Positions 35,416 through 46,189 of a DNA stretch of 64,000 bases are shown here, piece after piece. Within the stretch, counting starts at the first letter, position 1. Each line of letters starts with the position of its first letter. A model generated the notes under the pieces. That model searched no databases. It worked only from the letters and a program-made list of their open reading frames with translations, and was not told the DNA's origin. The DNA comes from Caldilineaceae bacterium (lineage in GTDB: Bacteria; Chloroflexota; Anaerolineae; Caldilineales; Caldilineaceae). The stretch is taken from the NCBI GenBank assembly GCA_011523365.1, contig WTGY01000182.1, positions 44,317-108,316 of the forward strand. Direction: 5' to 3'. A program made the translations under genes and the position numbers.

Positions 35416-38400
35416 ATGTCGGAAATGCAACTTACTCCTTCTTGTTGTCACCATCCCACCCCCTATGCGCAACCCGGTCTGCCTGCCAAGCAAGGGCTGT
35501 ACGACCCGAGGTATGAGCACGATGCGTGCGGCGTTGGATTCGTGGTCAACATCAAAGGAGAAAAGTCGAACGCCATCGTCACTCAGGGCCTGGAGGTACT
35601 GCTTAACCTTGCTCATCGCGGCGCGTGCGGATGCGAGCCGAACACGGGCGACGGAGCCGGCGTTCTCATGCAGATGCCGGACAAGTTTATGCGGAAGGTC
35701 GCCGAGGAGGAGGGGATCGACCTACCTCCCAAAGGCGACTACGCGGTTGGGATGATCTTTCTTCCCCCGAGAGGGGATTACCGATTCCTGTGCGAGCAAC
35801 TTTTTGAAAGGATAATCCGCTCAGAAGGACAGACTGTTCTCGGCTGGCGCACAGTTCCGACGGCCAATGATGAGTTGGGCCACACGGCTCGCCTCGGCGA
35901 ACCGGTCGTGCGGCAGGTTTTCATCGGGCGCAACCCTAATCGGTTGACAGGAGACGATGACCTTGCATTCGAGCGTAAACTATATGTGATTCGAAAGCAG
36001 GCGGAAAACCGGATCCGGTATTCCCAGTTGCGTGAAGGCGACGCGTTCTACGTTGCCAGCCTCTCATCTCGCACAGTCGTTTACAAAGGCATGTTGATGG
36101 CGCCGCAGGTAAAGGGATTCTACCCTGATTTGTTGGATGGGGATATGGAATCGGCCTTGATCGTCATTCACTCGCGGTTCAGTACCAATACATTCCCCAG
36201 TTGGGAGCGTGCTCACCCATACCGGTACATGATTCACAATGGTGAGATCAACACTTTGCGCGGGAACGAGAACTGGATGTTCGCCAGACAGTCCCAGTTT
36301 GAGAGCGAGTTTTTTGGCAGTGACATCAAGAAGATTCTGCCTATCATTCACGATGACGGCAGCGACTCGGCTAAATTCGACGAAACGCTCGAGTTCCTTT
36401 ATCTGTCCGGGCGGACGCTGCCGCACGCGATGATGATGATGATCCCGGAGCCGTGGTCGCAGCATGAAACGATGAGCGACGCCAAGAAGGCTTTTTACGA
36501 GTACCACAGCACAATGATGGAGCCGTGGGACGGGCCGGCCTCCATGGTCTTTACGGACGGAACGATTGTAGGTGCGGTGTTGGACCGCAACGGGCTGCGC
36601 CCCTCGCGCTACTGCGTCACTAAAGACGACATGGTGGTGATGGCATCGGAGGTGGGCGTACTGCCGATGGAGCCGGAGCGCATTGTCAAGAAGGCGCGCC
36701 TGGAACCGGGCCGGATGTTCCTGGTCGACACTTCGCAAGGCCGCATCATCTCCGACGAGGAGCTCAAGGAGACGATGGCCGGCGCGCATCCATACCGCGA
36801 GTGGCTAGACACGCACTTGGTCAGCCTGGACGAGCTTCCCGAGCCGGAGGCGGAAGTACCGGGTGTTGACCACGGTACTATGCTCGAGCGGCAACAGATT
36901 TTCGGCTACACATTTGAGCAGTTGCGAATTCTGATGGCGCCAATGGCTACCGACGGGGTCGAAGCGCTGGGCGCCATGGGCAACGACACGCCGGCGGCGG
37001 CTCTGTCGAACCACTCTCAGCTGCTTTACAACTACTTCAAACAGCTCTTTGCCCAGGTGACCAATCCGCCGATCGACGCGATCCGGGAGGAATTGATCAC
37101 CGCCACCGAGGTGATGATGGGCACCGAGCTGAATTTGCTTGAGACCAAGCCGGAGAACTGCCACCAGCTCAAGCTCAGACAGCCCATCCTCACCAACGAG
37201 GAGCTGGCAAAGATCCAGCACATTGAGGGCAGCGGCGCCGAGGGCTTCCGCACCAAGACTCTTCCGATTCTCTTCGACGTACACGGCGGAAGGGATGCGC
37301 TGGAACAGGCGCTTGAAGACCTGTTTCAGGCGGCGACCGAGGCAATCGAAGAAGGGTTCAATATCCTGATTCTTTCGGACCGAGGCGTTGGTCCCGGCAT
37401 TGCGCCGATCCCGGCATTGCTGGCTACGTCAGGGTTGCACCACCATCTTATTCGCAATGAGACACGAACGCGCACCGCGCTGGTCGTGGAGTCGGGCGAA
37501 CCGCGAGAGGTTCACCACCTTTCGCTACTCATCGGATTTGGTGCCACGGCGGTCAATCCATATCTGGCGATAGAGACATTGGACCAGATGATACGGGACC
37601 GTCTTCTCGTCGATATCGACCACGATACCGCGATTTACAACTACGTCAAGGCGGCGATGAAAGGGGTCGTGAAAGTCCTTTCAAAGATGGGCATCTCGAC
37701 GATCCAGAGCTACTGCGGCGCCCAGATATTCGAAGCACTTGGGCTGAGCCAGAGACTGGTAGACAAGTATTTTACCTGGACTTCCAGCCGCGTAGAGGGT
37801 ATCGGTCTCTCCGAAATCTTCGATGAAATCAAGATTCGACACGATCGGGCCTACCCTGTTCGCCTTTACGCTCAGTCTGAATCCAATGGGCACGGACTAG
37901 TTGCGGTAAAGCCGGAAGTGTCTGCTGTCAACGGTAACGGCCACGGCGGCCAGCTGCTCTCCCCCGGCGGCGACTACCAATGGCGTAAAGATGGGGAGTT
38001 GCATCTTTTCAATCCACGTACCGTACACCTGCTGCAAAAGGCGACCCGCGACAACGACTACGAGTCCTTCAAGGCGTACACGAAGGACATTGACCAGATG
38101 AACAAGGAGTGGTGCAACCTGCGGGGCCTGCTGGAGTTTGATTTTGATGGCGACGAAAGTATTCCAATCGAAGAGGTAGAGCCGGTCGAGTCGATCTGTA
38201 AGCGCTTCAAGACCGGGGCCATGTCTTACGGCTCGATCAGCAAAGAGGCGCATGAGACTCTTGCCATCGCGATGAACCGCATCGGGGGGCGGAGCAACAC
38301 GGGCGAAGGGGGCGAAGATCCGGCCCGCTACATCCTTGAGCCGAACGGCGATTCGAAGAACAGCGCCATCAAGCAGGTGGCTTCTGCCCGCTTCGGGGTG

Positions 38401-40236
38401 ACCAGCAACTATCTTGTCAATGCGAGGGAGTTGCAGATCAAGATGGCGCAGGGGGCCAAGCCAGGCGAAGGAGGCCAGCTGCCTGGGAAGAAGGTCTACC
38501 CGTGGATTGCGGAAGTGCGTCACTCGACACCTGGCGTGGGATTGATCTCGCCGCCGCCGCACCATGACATCTATTCGATCGAAGACCTAGCCGAGCTGAT
38601 TCACGACCTGAAGAACTCCAACCACCACGCACGGATCAATGTGAAGCTGGTGTCGGAAGTTGGTGTGGGAACGGTCGCGGCCGGCGTAGCCAAGGGCCAT
38701 GCCGACGTCATCCTGATCAGCGGCCATGACGGCGGGACGGGAGCGTCGCCTCAGACAAGCATCAAACATGCGGGCCTGCCCTGGGAGTTGGGTGTTGCCG
38801 AGACTCACCAGACTCTGCTCATCAACAATCTGCGCAGCCGCGTCGTCGTGGAGACCGACGGGCAGCTTAAGACAGGCAGAGACCTTGCAATCGCAGCATT
38901 GCTGGGCGCAGAGGAGTTCGGGTTTGCCACAAGCCCTCTGGTTGCATTGGGCTGCATCATGATGCGCGTCTGCCATCTGGACACATGTCCTGTCGGCGTT
39001 GCCACGCAGAACCCCGAACTGCGAAAGATGTTCACGGGCGACCCCCAGCACGTGGTCAATTTCATGTACTTTATCGCCCAGGAGTTGCGGGAGTACATGG
39101 CAAAGCTCGGTTTTCGAACTGTGAACGAGATGATCGGGCGCACCGACCGACTGGAGGCGCCGCATTCTATCGAACACTGGAAGGCCCATGGCATCGACTT
39201 GACCGCAATCCTGCATCGACCCGATGTGCCGGAGTATTGGGGGCGCTACTGCCAGATAGACCAAGACCACGGGTTGGACAAAGCTCTGGACAATACGACT
39301 CTGCTCGAACTTTGCAAACCTGCACTCGAAAACAGTGTGGAAGTGGTGCAACGAGTTTATTCGGGACAGGGAGGGGACGAGCAGGATGGGGCCTTAAGAC
39401 GTGTCAAAGCGACTCTTCCCATACGCAACACGAACCGGGTGGTAGGGACCATCACTGGCAGCGAGATCACTCGCCGCTTCGGACCTGACGGGCTGCCCGA
39501 AGACACCATCCAATTGCATTTCCAGGGAGCGGCCGGCCAGAGTTTCGGGGCCTTCATTCCCCAAGGCATGACGCTGGAGCTCGAGGGCGACGGAAATGAT
39601 TATTTCGGCAAGGGTCTTTCCGGCGGCAAGATTATCGCTTACCCACCGTACGGCTCAACATTCAAGGCCGAAGACAACATCATCATCGGAAATGTTGCCT
39701 TTTATGGCGCGACCAGCGGCCAAGCCTACGTTCGCGGCATGGCGGGCGAGCGCTTCTGTGTCCGAAACTCGGGCATGCACGCTGTCATCGAGGGCGTAGG
39801 CGACCACGGCTGCGAATACATGACCGGCGGCCGTGTGGTCGTATTGGGACGCACTGGGCGAAACTTTGCAGCAGGCATGTCCGGCGGCATTGCCTATGTC
39901 CTGAATGAAAAGCCCGTGGACGGCGTCTACTTCGACAGACGAGTGAACCTGGAGATGGTTGAAATCGGGAAACTCGAAGATCCGGATGAAATTGCCGAAG
40001 TTCGAGAAATGATACAGCGCCACTATGCTTACACCAGCTCGGAAGTGGCCGGAAGGATTCTGTCGGATTGGGACGCTTACGTTGGCAAGTTTGTCAAGGT
40101 GTTACCTAGAGACTATAAGCGCATGCTTCAGTGTCTCGCCGAAGTAGAGGCCATGGGTCTCAAGGGGGCGGAGGCGATGATGGCCGCGTTCGAGCGCAAC
40201 AGCCAGGACCTGGCGGCGCGGGTGAGCGGGAACTAG
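35416..40236 (+). CDS. gltB: Glutamate synthase large subunit
   Basis: A 1606-residue GOGAT large subunit that transfers glutamine amide nitrogen to 2-oxoglutarate. A 37-residue propeptide precedes the nucleophile Cys38 ([14 protein letters not shown]), which becomes the N-terminus after processing. The class II amidotransferase domain is at about 38-430 and the central domain at about 470-780. The FMN/synthase domain ([29 protein letters not shown]) includes the [3Fe-4S] ligands in [19 protein letters not shown]. The C-terminal beta-helix has Gly-rich repeats ([23 protein letters not shown]). The ATG follows GAGGAG. gltD follows directly, giving the NADPH-dependent bacterial enzyme; GOGAT supplies glutamate for the transaminations of the surrounding pathways. 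Confidence 0.97.
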   Translation: MSEMQLTPSCCHHPTPYAQPGLPAKQGLYDPRYEHDACGVGFVVNIKGEKSNAIVTQGLEVLLNLAHRGACGCEPNTGDGAGVLMQMPDKFMRKVAEEEGIDLPPKGDYAVGMIFLPPRGDYRFLCEQLFERIIRSEGQTVLGWRTVPTANDELGHTARLGEPVVRQVFIGRNPNRLTGDDDLAFERKLYVIRKQAENRIRYSQLREGDAFYVASLSSRTVVYKGMLMAPQVKGFYPDLLDGDMESALIVIHSRFSTNTFPSWERAHPYRYMIHNGEINTLRGNENWMFARQSQFESEFFGSDIKKILPIIHDDGSDSAKFDETLEFLYLSGRTLPHAMMMMIPEPWSQHETMSDAKKAFYEYHSTMMEPWDGPASMVFTDGTIVGAVLDRNGLRPSRYCVTKDDMVVMASEVGVLPMEPERIVKKARLEPGRMFLVDTSQGRIISDEELKETMAGAHPYREWLDTHLVSLDELPEPEAEVPGVDHGTMLERQQIFGYTFEQLRILMAPMATDGVEALGAMGNDTPAAALSNHSQLLYNYFKQLFAQVTNPPIDAIREELITATEVMMGTELNLLETKPENCHQLKLRQPILTNEELAKIQHIEGSGAEGFRTKTLPILFDVHGGRDALEQALEDLFQAATEAIEEGFNILILSDRGVGPGIAPIPALLATSGLHHHLIRNETRTRTALVVESGEPREVHHLSLLIGFGATAVNPYLAIETLDQMIRDRLLVDIDHDTAIYNYVKAAMKGVVKVLSKMGISTIQSYCGAQIFEALGLSQRLVDKYFTWTSSRVEGIGLSEIFDEIKIRHDRAYPVRLYAQSESNGHGLVAVKPEVSAVNGNGHGGQLLSPGGDYQWRKDGELHLFNPRTVHLLQKATRDNDYESFKAYTKDIDQMNKEWCNLRGLLEFDFDGDESIPIEEVEPVESICKRFKTGAMSYGSISKEAHETLAIAMNRIGGRSNTGEGGEDPARYILEPNGDSKNSAIKQVASARFGVTSNYLVNARELQIKMAQGAKPGEGGQLPGKKVYPWIAEVRHSTPGVGLISPPPHHDIYSIEDLAELIHDLKNSNHHARINVKLVSEVGVGTVAAGVAKGHADVILISGHDGGTGASPQTSIKHAGLPWELGVAETHQTLLINNLRSRVVVETDGQLKTGRDLAIAALLGAEEFGFATSPLVALGCIMMRVCHLDTCPVGVATQNPELRKMFTGDPQHVVNFMYFIAQELREYMAKLGFRTVNEMIGRTDRLEAPHSIEHWKAHGIDLTAILHRPDVPEYWGRYCQIDQDHGLDKALDNTTLLELCKPALENSVEVVQRVYSGQGGDEQDGALRRVKATLPIRNTNRVVGTITGSEITRRFGPDGLPEDTIQLHFQGAAGQSFGAFIPQGMTLELEGDGNDYFGKGLSGGKIIAYPPYGSTFKAEDNIIIGNVAFYGATSGQAYVRGMAGERFCVRNSGMHAVIEGVGDHGCEYMTGGRVVVLGRTGRNFAAGMSGGIAYVLNEKPVDGVYFDRRVNLEMVEIGKLEDPDEIAEVREMIQRHYAYTSSEVAGRILSDWDAYVGKFVKVLPRDYKRMLQCLAEVEAMGLKGAEAMMAAFERNSQDLAARVSGN

Positions 40237-40264
40237 GCATTGCGAGAGGGAGTGCATCGACCCG

Positions 40265-40295
40265 GTATTGCGCGTTGACCCTTTCCACGCAATAC
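40265..40295 (+). other. Hairpin between gltB and gltD
   Basis: GTATTGCG (40265-40272) and CGCAATAC (40288-40295) form a perfect 8-bp stem with a 15-base loop in the 77-base gap. There is no T-tract. It may tune the relative amounts of the two subunits. Confidence 0.45.
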
Positions 40296-40313
40296 GCAGT
40301 CAGGAGATTTCGA

Positions 40314-41813
40314 ATGGGTAAACCAACCGGCTTTCTTGAATTCGAGCGGCAGCCATTTCCGGAACGCGCGCCCCTTGAACGAATTCGAGATTGGAATGAA
40401 TTTCACCTTCATTTGTCGACCGAGGCTCTACAGGAGCAGGGCGCCCGTTGCATGGACTGCGGAATCCCGTTTTGCCACACGGGTACGATGCCGGAGGGCG
40501 GCTGCCCCATCAACAACTTGATCCCTGAGTGGAATGATCTAGTCTATCAGAATCGCTGGCGCGAGGCGTTGGACAGGCTGCACGCAACCAACAATTTCCC
40601 TGAATTTACCGGCCGCGTCTGCCCGGCCCCGTGCGAAGGCTCGTGCACTCTAGGCATTATCGATCCACCTGTAACGATCAAGAGCATCGAATGCGCGATC
40701 ATTGACAGGGGATTTGAAGAGGGTTGGGTCGTAGCACAACCCCCCGTAGTGCGCACGGGCAAGAAAGTAGCCGTAGTCGGATCGGGGCCGGCCGGGCTTG
40801 CCTGCGCCGACCAACTCAACGGTGCCGGCCATACGGTCACCGTCTATGAACGGGCCGACCGCATCGGTGGGCTACTGATGTACGGCATCCCCAATATGAA
40901 GCTGGAAAAGGAGCGCGTCGAGCAGCGCGTCGACTTGATGCGCGCTGAAGGTGTTTCCTTCATTACAAACTGCGAAGTAGGGAAAGACATTCCGGCCGAC
41001 GGTCTTCTCGAAGAAAACGACGCGATCGTACTCTGTGGTGGCGCCACCAATCCCCGCGATCTGCCAATCGAGGGCAGGGAGTTGGAGGGCATCCACTTTG
41101 CCATGGAGTTCCTTCATGGCAATACCAAGCAGCTGCTCGACAGCAAGTATGGTGAAGTTCCAGGGGAAGGCTTCAGCTATCCGTTTATCTCGGCTGAGGG
41201 CAAAGACGTTATCGTGATTGGCGGCGGCGACACGGGCAATGACTGCCTAGGTACGTCGATGCGACACGGGTGCAATAGTGTCAGCATGTTTGAGATCTTG
41301 CCGCAGCCGCCTCCGGAACGGGCTGCTAGCAATCCCTGGCCGGAGTGGCCAAACATTTTCCGCGTGGACTACGGCCACGCGGAAGCGGCAGCCCGCTTTG
41401 GCGCAGATCCCCGCACGTTCGAAATCAGCACCAAGAGGTTCGTAGGCGACGAAAACGGCCGACTGAAAGAACTCCACACTGTCCTGATCGAATGGTTGCC
41501 AAGCGTAAACGGGGCACGCCCCGAAATGCGCGAAGTGCCCGGCAGCGAAAAGGTGTGGCCGGCCCAGTTGGTATTGCTGGCGATGGGCTTCCTTGGCCCG
41601 GAGAATCCCGTGCTGGATCAGTTGGGCGTCGGGAGAGATGCCCGCTCCAATGCCCAGGCCGAGTACGGTAAGTTCGCCACCAACGTTCCCGGCGTATTTG
41701 CCGCCGGCGACATGCGCCGGGGGCAGAGCCTGGTCGTTTGGGCGATCAACGAAGGACGCGGCGCGGCGCGTGAGTGCGACCGTTTCTTGATGGGCGAGAC
41801 GAGCCTTCCTTAA
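40314..41813 (+). CDS. gltD: Glutamate synthase small subunit
   Basis: A 499-residue flavoprotein that passes electrons from NADPH to GltB. The ATG at 40314 has a CAGGAGATTTCGA ribosome-binding site; an upstream frame overlapping gltB is not used. N-terminal Cys motifs for two [4Fe-4S] clusters appear as [14 protein letters not shown] and CPAPCEGSC. The FAD site is [17 protein letters not shown] and the NADPH site is [17 protein letters not shown]. The C-terminal [19 protein letters not shown] closes the FAD domain. Length and motif order are standard for GltD of the bacterial NADPH-GOGAT. Confidence 0.97.
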   Translation: MGKPTGFLEFERQPFPERAPLERIRDWNEFHLHLSTEALQEQGARCMDCGIPFCHTGTMPEGGCPINNLIPEWNDLVYQNRWREALDRLHATNNFPEFTGRVCPAPCEGSCTLGIIDPPVTIKSIECAIIDRGFEEGWVVAQPPVVRTGKKVAVVGSGPAGLACADQLNGAGHTVTVYERADRIGGLLMYGIPNMKLEKERVEQRVDLMRAEGVSFITNCEVGKDIPADGLLEENDAIVLCGGATNPRDLPIEGRELEGIHFAMEFLHGNTKQLLDSKYGEVPGEGFSYPFISAEGKDVIVIGGGDTGNDCLGTSMRHGCNSVSMFEILPQPPPERAASNPWPEWPNIFRVDYGHAEAAARFGADPRTFEISTKRFVGDENGRLKELHTVLIEWLPSVNGARPEMREVPGSEKVWPAQLVLLAMGFLGPENPVLDQLGVGRDARSNAQAEYGKFATNVPGVFAAGDMRRGQSLVVWAINEGRGAARECDRFLMGETSLP

Positions 41814-41863
41814 GCAAGCGGACCCCAAGGAATCGCAAAATAATAGAGGCTAGGAAAGGTAGA

Positions 41864-43267
41864 ATGGGAAAGACGCTGTTCGAAAAGATTTGGGATGCGC
41901 ACGTGATTGCGCAAGATGAAGGCGCGCCAGCCGTGCTCTACATCGATGCCCACCTGGTTCACGAAGTCACGTCCCCACAGGCGTTCGCCACACTGCGCGA
42001 ACGGGGCCTGCCAGTGCGACGGCCGGACAAGACTTTCGCCACCATGGACCACGCCATTCCCACTCGCATCGGGGCCGTGGAGGTCGACTGGCCGGACGAT
42101 GCGGCCACCCAGGTTCGCGCCCTCCGTACAAATTGCGCCGACTTCGGTGTTCCATTGTTCGACATTGAAGGCGACATCCAGGGCATCGTGCATGTCATCG
42201 GGCCCGAATTGGGGATCACCCAGCCGGGCATGACGATCGTGTGCGGCGACAGCCACACCAGCACGCACGGCGCGTTCGGTGCGCTGGCCTTCGGCATCGG
42301 GACCAGCGAGGTCGGCCACGTTCTGGCGACACAGTGTCTTATGCAGAAGCAGGCGAAGACCTTCGCCATCAATGTTGAGGGCTCGCTTGGACACGGTGTG
42401 ACGGCCAAAGATATCATTCTCGCGATCATCGCCAAGAACGGCGCCGGCGGCGGCGTGGGCTATGTTTTCGAATATCGCGGCGAAGCGATCCGGGCCCTCG
42501 ACATGGCCAGCCGCATGACGATCTGCAATATGAGCATCGAAGGCGGTGCGCGGGCGGGCCTGATCGCCCCTGACGAGGCTACGTTCGAATACATCAAAGG
42601 GCGAACGTACGCGCCCAAGGGCGATGCCTGGGACAGTGCGGTCGCCCACTGGCGCACATTGAAAACTGATGAAGACGCAGTTTTTGACCGCGAGTTGACG
42701 CTGGACGCATCTGCGCTGGAGCCGATGGTGACGTACGGAACAAATCCCGGCCAAGGCGTGCCCGTCACCAAACGGGTACCCAGAGCAAGTGACCTGGAGG
42801 ATCCGGCGGAAAGACGCAGCCTCCAGAGTGCGCTCGAATACATGGGCCTGACTGAAGGTCAGCCGATAGAAGGACAGCACGTCGACATCGTCTTTATCGG
42901 CTCCTGCACCAACAGCCGCATTGAAGATTTGCGCGCCGCGGCGGCCATCGCCAAGGGCCGCCGCGTATCCAGTCATGTGGAGGCGCTGGTCGTACCGGGG
43001 TCCAAGGCTGTCAAGGCCCAGGCCGAAGCAGAAGGCCTGGACCGCATTTTCAGCGAAGCCGGTTTTGAGTGGCGCGGTGCAGGCTGCAGCATGTGCCTGG
43101 CAATGAACGATGACAAGGCCGGCGAGGGCAAGTATGTCGCCAGCACCAGCAACCGCAACTTCATGGGCAGACAGGGCCCGGGGAGCCGTTCCCTGTTGAT
43201 GAGCCCGATCATGGCCGCTGCAGCCGCAGTCAACGGCCGCGTAACTGACGTGCGGGAGATCCTCTGA
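41864..43267 (+). CDS. leuC: 3-isopropylmalate dehydratase large subunit
   Basis: A 467-residue [4Fe-4S] hydro-lyase subunit that interconverts 2- and 3-isopropylmalate; in organisms with CimA it also processes citramalate. The ATG at 41864 follows AGGAAAGGTAG. Cluster Cys residues are in [12 protein letters not shown] and [41 protein letters not shown] is the bacterial LeuC signature region. It overlaps leuD by one base (TGATG), so the subunits are translationally coupled. It differs clearly from the LysT-like copy at 13615, which supports separate roles. Confidence 0.96.
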   Translation: MGKTLFEKIWDAHVIAQDEGAPAVLYIDAHLVHEVTSPQAFATLRERGLPVRRPDKTFATMDHAIPTRIGAVEVDWPDDAATQVRALRTNCADFGVPLFDIEGDIQGIVHVIGPELGITQPGMTIVCGDSHTSTHGAFGALAFGIGTSEVGHVLATQCLMQKQAKTFAINVEGSLGHGVTAKDIILAIIAKNGAGGGVGYVFEYRGEAIRALDMASRMTICNMSIEGGARAGLIAPDEATFEYIKGRTYAPKGDAWDSAVAHWRTLKTDEDAVFDRELTLDASALEPMVTYGTNPGQGVPVTKRVPRASDLEDPAERRSLQSALEYMGLTEGQPIEGQHVDIVFIGSCTNSRIEDLRAAAAIAKGRRVSSHVEALVVPGSKAVKAQAEAEGLDRIFSEAGFEWRGAGCSMCLAMNDDKAGEGKYVASTSNRNFMGRQGPGSRSLLMSPIMAAAAAVNGRVTDVREIL

Positions 43268-43884
43268 TGCAACCCTTCACCACCCTGACATCGACCGCAC
43301 TGCCGTTGAGAACCGAAAACGTCGACACCGACCAGATCATTCCGGCCCGATATCTCACTGCAGTCACCCAAGAGGGGATGGGCGATGGACTGTTCTCATG
43401 GTGGCGCTACGCCCGTGACGGCAGTCCAAATCCAGACTTTGTTCTCAATCAGCCCCAATTCCAAGGGTCCGAAATACTCGTGGCCGGACGCAATTTTGGC
43501 ATCGGGTCCAGCCGTGAACATGCCGTATGGGCGCTCACACAGTACGGATTCCGAGCCGTTATTTCCCCGGCGTTCGCGGACATCTTCTACAACAACAGCC
43601 TGAAAAACGGGCTTCTGCCAATCAGGTTGCCTGAAGAGACGGTCGGCCGGCTGCTCGATCTGGTCGAGGAAGTTCCGCATACCAGCATGTGCATCGACCT
43701 GCCAAGCCAGACGGTGACACTGCCGAGTACTGACAGCGGTAATGCGGGAGAACCGGACGGTCCCTGGACATTTGACATCGATCCCTTCCGCAAACATTGC
43801 CTGCTGCGCGGCCTTGACGACCTCGGCTATCTTCTGGACAAGGAGGAGCAGATCAGCGCCTTTGAGGCCGCGCTGTCATACTGA
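43267..43884 (+). CDS. leuD: 3-isopropylmalate dehydratase small subunit
   Basis: A 205-residue swivel-domain subunit of LeuCD. Motifs are NVDTDQIIPARYL, GRNFGIGSSREHAVWAL and FADIFYNNSLKNGLLPI. The longer bacterial form with the insert between DQIIPARYL and NFGIGSSREH (about 50 residues) is present, unlike LysU at 15068. It starts in the leuC stop codon (TGATG). Confidence 0.96.
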   Translation: MQPFTTLTSTALPLRTENVDTDQIIPARYLTAVTQEGMGDGLFSWWRYARDGSPNPDFVLNQPQFQGSEILVAGRNFGIGSSREHAVWALTQYGFRAVISPAFADIFYNNSLKNGLLPIRLPEETVGRLLDLVEEVPHTSMCIDLPSQTVTLPSTDSGNAGEPDGPWTFDIDPFRKHCLLRGLDDLGYLLDKEEQISAFEAALSY

Positions 43885-43963
43885 CGGTTCTTGACTTCAA
43901 GCTGCCCGTGCCGCGACGACTGGTTCCGGAAGCAGCCTATCGGGAGCTGGCGAATGAAGGGGG

Positions 43964-44779
43964 ATGAAGCGGATGACAGCGGGCGCGCCTCCGGCGGATA
44001 GCAAGAGTGCGGTGTGGAAGGCCCCGTCACTGGTCGAGGATTTCCTCAGAAGAGTACGTAAGGGCGTACCCCTTTCTCAGATTCAGTTGGACGTAATGAT
44101 GCGGGTGATCGCCGGGCCAGAGGCGGACCAGGCCCAAGGCGAGCGGCCGGTACACAATTTCCTGGACTTAGGTTGCGGCGACGGAATTCTGGCGGCAGCG
44201 ATCCTGGAGAAATATCCGCGCGCCAGAGGGACGTTGGTCGATTTCTCAACGCCTATGCTTCAGGCTGCCCTGAGCAACCTGGAGGCCTATAGCAGGTCGC
44301 TTCACGTCTCTTCTGCAGATTACACCGACCCATCCTGGTTCGATATTATCTCCGCGCAAGGGCCCTTTGACGCGGTTGTTTCCGGCTTTTCAATTCACCA
44401 CCAACCGGATTCAATCAAGCGACAGGTTTATGTCGATATTTTCGACTTGTTGATGCCTGGCGGTGTCTTTGTAAACATTGAGCATGTATCTTCGGCGACG
44501 CCTCGAATCGAGGCGCTGTATGATGACTATTTCATCGACACGCTGTGGGCAAGTCAGCTGACAGACGGCGAGGGCCAGACTCGCGACCAGGTGGCGGCTG
44601 CATATCACGGCAGGGAAGACAAACAGGCCAACATTCTGGCCCCGGTGGAGTCGCAATGCGAATGGCTGCGCGAAATCGGCTTTGACGACGTGGACTGTTA
44701 CTTCAGAATCTTCGAGCTGGCAGTTTTTGGGGGCAGACGGCCATTGAATTTGGATGACGACATCGAATTCGCGGCTTAG
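43964..44779 (+). CDS. Class I SAM-dependent methyltransferase
   Basis: A 271-residue Rossmann methyltransferase. Motif I is NFLDLGCGDGILAAAIL, with the acidic end of beta2 in GTLVDFSTPML. The middle motifs are FDAVVSGFSIHHQPD and LLMPGGVFVNIEHV, where the SIHH and PGG turns are typical. The substrate domain towards the C-terminus (EALYDDYFIDTLWAS) is not recognised. The start is ATG 43964, with ATG 43973 equally possible. It lies between leuD and leuB on the same strand; no role in leucine synthesis is known, so it may be a passenger. Confidence 0.87.
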   Translation: MKRMTAGAPPADSKSAVWKAPSLVEDFLRRVRKGVPLSQIQLDVMMRVIAGPEADQAQGERPVHNFLDLGCGDGILAAAILEKYPRARGTLVDFSTPMLQAALSNLEAYSRSLHVSSADYTDPSWFDIISAQGPFDAVVSGFSIHHQPDSIKRQVYVDIFDLLMPGGVFVNIEHVSSATPRIEALYDDYFIDTLWASQLTDGEGQTRDQVAAAYHGREDKQANILAPVESQCEWLREIGFDDVDCYFRIFELAVFGGRRPLNLDDDIEFAA

Positions 44780-44986
44780 CCGCAGGAATGAAGGATCGCA
44801 TCGGGCAACAGCGACGAAATCGGAGGTATATTTGGAGGCCAGAAAGGGTAGTGTTGACCGGCCGGGTTATAGGCAAAATACTGTACAACTGAGAGTCTCA
44901 CAGCAGATCCAGTAATTTTCCATAATCGGCCTCATTGAATGGTGCAGGCCGAGACAGAGACCCCATTTGAGAAGGAAGAATGACGA

Positions 44987-46075
44987 ATGGATGCAACGAT
45001 TGTTATTTTGGATGGTGACGGAATTGGCCCGGAAGTCACGGCGGAAGCCAAGAAAGTCCTGGCAGCGGTGGCCGACCGATTCAGCCATAGTTTTGTCTTT
45101 GACCATCAGCAGATCGGCGGACGTTCCATCGATGAGTTGGGCACCAGTTTGCCGGACGAAACCGTTGAGGCAGCCTCCGCGGCGGAGGCCGTCTTGCTTG
45201 GCGCCGTAGGCGGGCCGAAGTGGGACGACCCCAGCTTGCCCGACAGACCAGAACGGGGCGTCCTCGCTCTGCGAAAAAGCCTGGACCTGTTCGCCAACCT
45301 GCGCCCGGTAAAGCTGCAGCCAGAGTTGCTATCTGCCAGCACCATCAAGGAAGAGACGCTGGAAGGTGTAGACCTTCTCGTGGTACGGGAATTGACCGGG
45401 GGCATCTACTTTGGAGAGCGCAAAGAGCCGGACGACAACTTCGAAGCCTACGACACAATGCTCTACACCAGGCCGGAGATCGATCGCGTCGTCCGGCTGG
45501 CCGCGGATTCGGCCATGGAGCGCAAACGCCGCCTTGCCAGCGTGGACAAGTTTAACGTTCTCGCATCCTCGCGTCTCTGGCGCAGCGTAGCGACTGAGGC
45601 TCTCGCCGACTACCCCGAACTGGAGGTCGAGCACATTCTGGTCGACGCCATGGCCATGCACCTGATCCGCAGGCCGGCTGACTTCGACGTGATCGTAGCC
45701 GGCAACCTGTTCGGAGACATACTCACCGATGAAGCTTCGATGCTGGCAGGGTCGATGGGCATGCTGCCTTCAGCCAGCCTGGGTGATGTCAGCAACCGGC
45801 ACAATCTGCCGCTTGGTCTCTATGAGCCGATTCACGGCAGTGCACCCGACATCGCCGGACAGGGGATCGCCAACCCTCTGGCTGCGATTCTGAGCAGCGC
45901 GATGCTTCTCCGCCATAGCCTTGGAATGGAGAAGGAGGCCGCGGCGGTGGAGGAGGCAGTAGATGCAATCCTGGCTCTGGGTGTACGAACGCCGGATATC
46001 GCGCAACCCGGTACAGAGACAGCAGGAACCGAGGTCCTAGGTGATCTCGTAGTGAAGGAGATTCGGGATGCTTAG
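44987..46075 (+). CDS. leuB: 3-isopropylmalate dehydrogenase
   Basis: A 362-residue NAD-dependent beta-decarboxylating dehydrogenase; it oxidises 3-isopropylmalate to 2-ketoisocaproate. Substrate residues lie in [17 protein letters not shown] (the LeuB helix with Leu-Arg contacts) and [11 protein letters not shown]; metal residues lie in [15 protein letters not shown] and [13 protein letters not shown]. The NAD-binding motif is [20 protein letters not shown]. The helix sequence is standard for LeuB rather than homoisocitrate or tartrate enzymes. No separate homoisocitrate dehydrogenase exists in the window, so this enzyme might also act on homoisocitrate, but that is speculation. The ATG follows GAGAAGGAAGA. 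Confidence 0.95.
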   Translation: MDATIVILDGDGIGPEVTAEAKKVLAAVADRFSHSFVFDHQQIGGRSIDELGTSLPDETVEAASAAEAVLLGAVGGPKWDDPSLPDRPERGVLALRKSLDLFANLRPVKLQPELLSASTIKEETLEGVDLLVVRELTGGIYFGERKEPDDNFEAYDTMLYTRPEIDRVVRLAADSAMERKRRLASVDKFNVLASSRLWRSVATEALADYPELEVEHILVDAMAMHLIRRPADFDVIVAGNLFGDILTDEASMLAGSMGMLPSASLGDVSNRHNLPLGLYEPIHGSAPDIAGQGIANPLAAILSSAMLLRHSLGMEKEAAAVEEAVDAILALGVRTPDIAQPGTETAGTEVLGDLVVKEIRDA

Positions 46076-46189
46076 CTTGAATTATCCCAGGGAACTCTGA
46101 AGCAGAGCCTTTGCGGTACTGCAGTTGGTACATTTTGGAACGTTCCCATTTTGGACCGTGGCTGAAGGAATAGTTGTAGGGGCACCTGA

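Noticed and set aside
41810..42976. 388-codon frame antisense to leuC
   Set aside because: Shadow of a well-supported LeuC gene; no motifs or ribosome-binding site.
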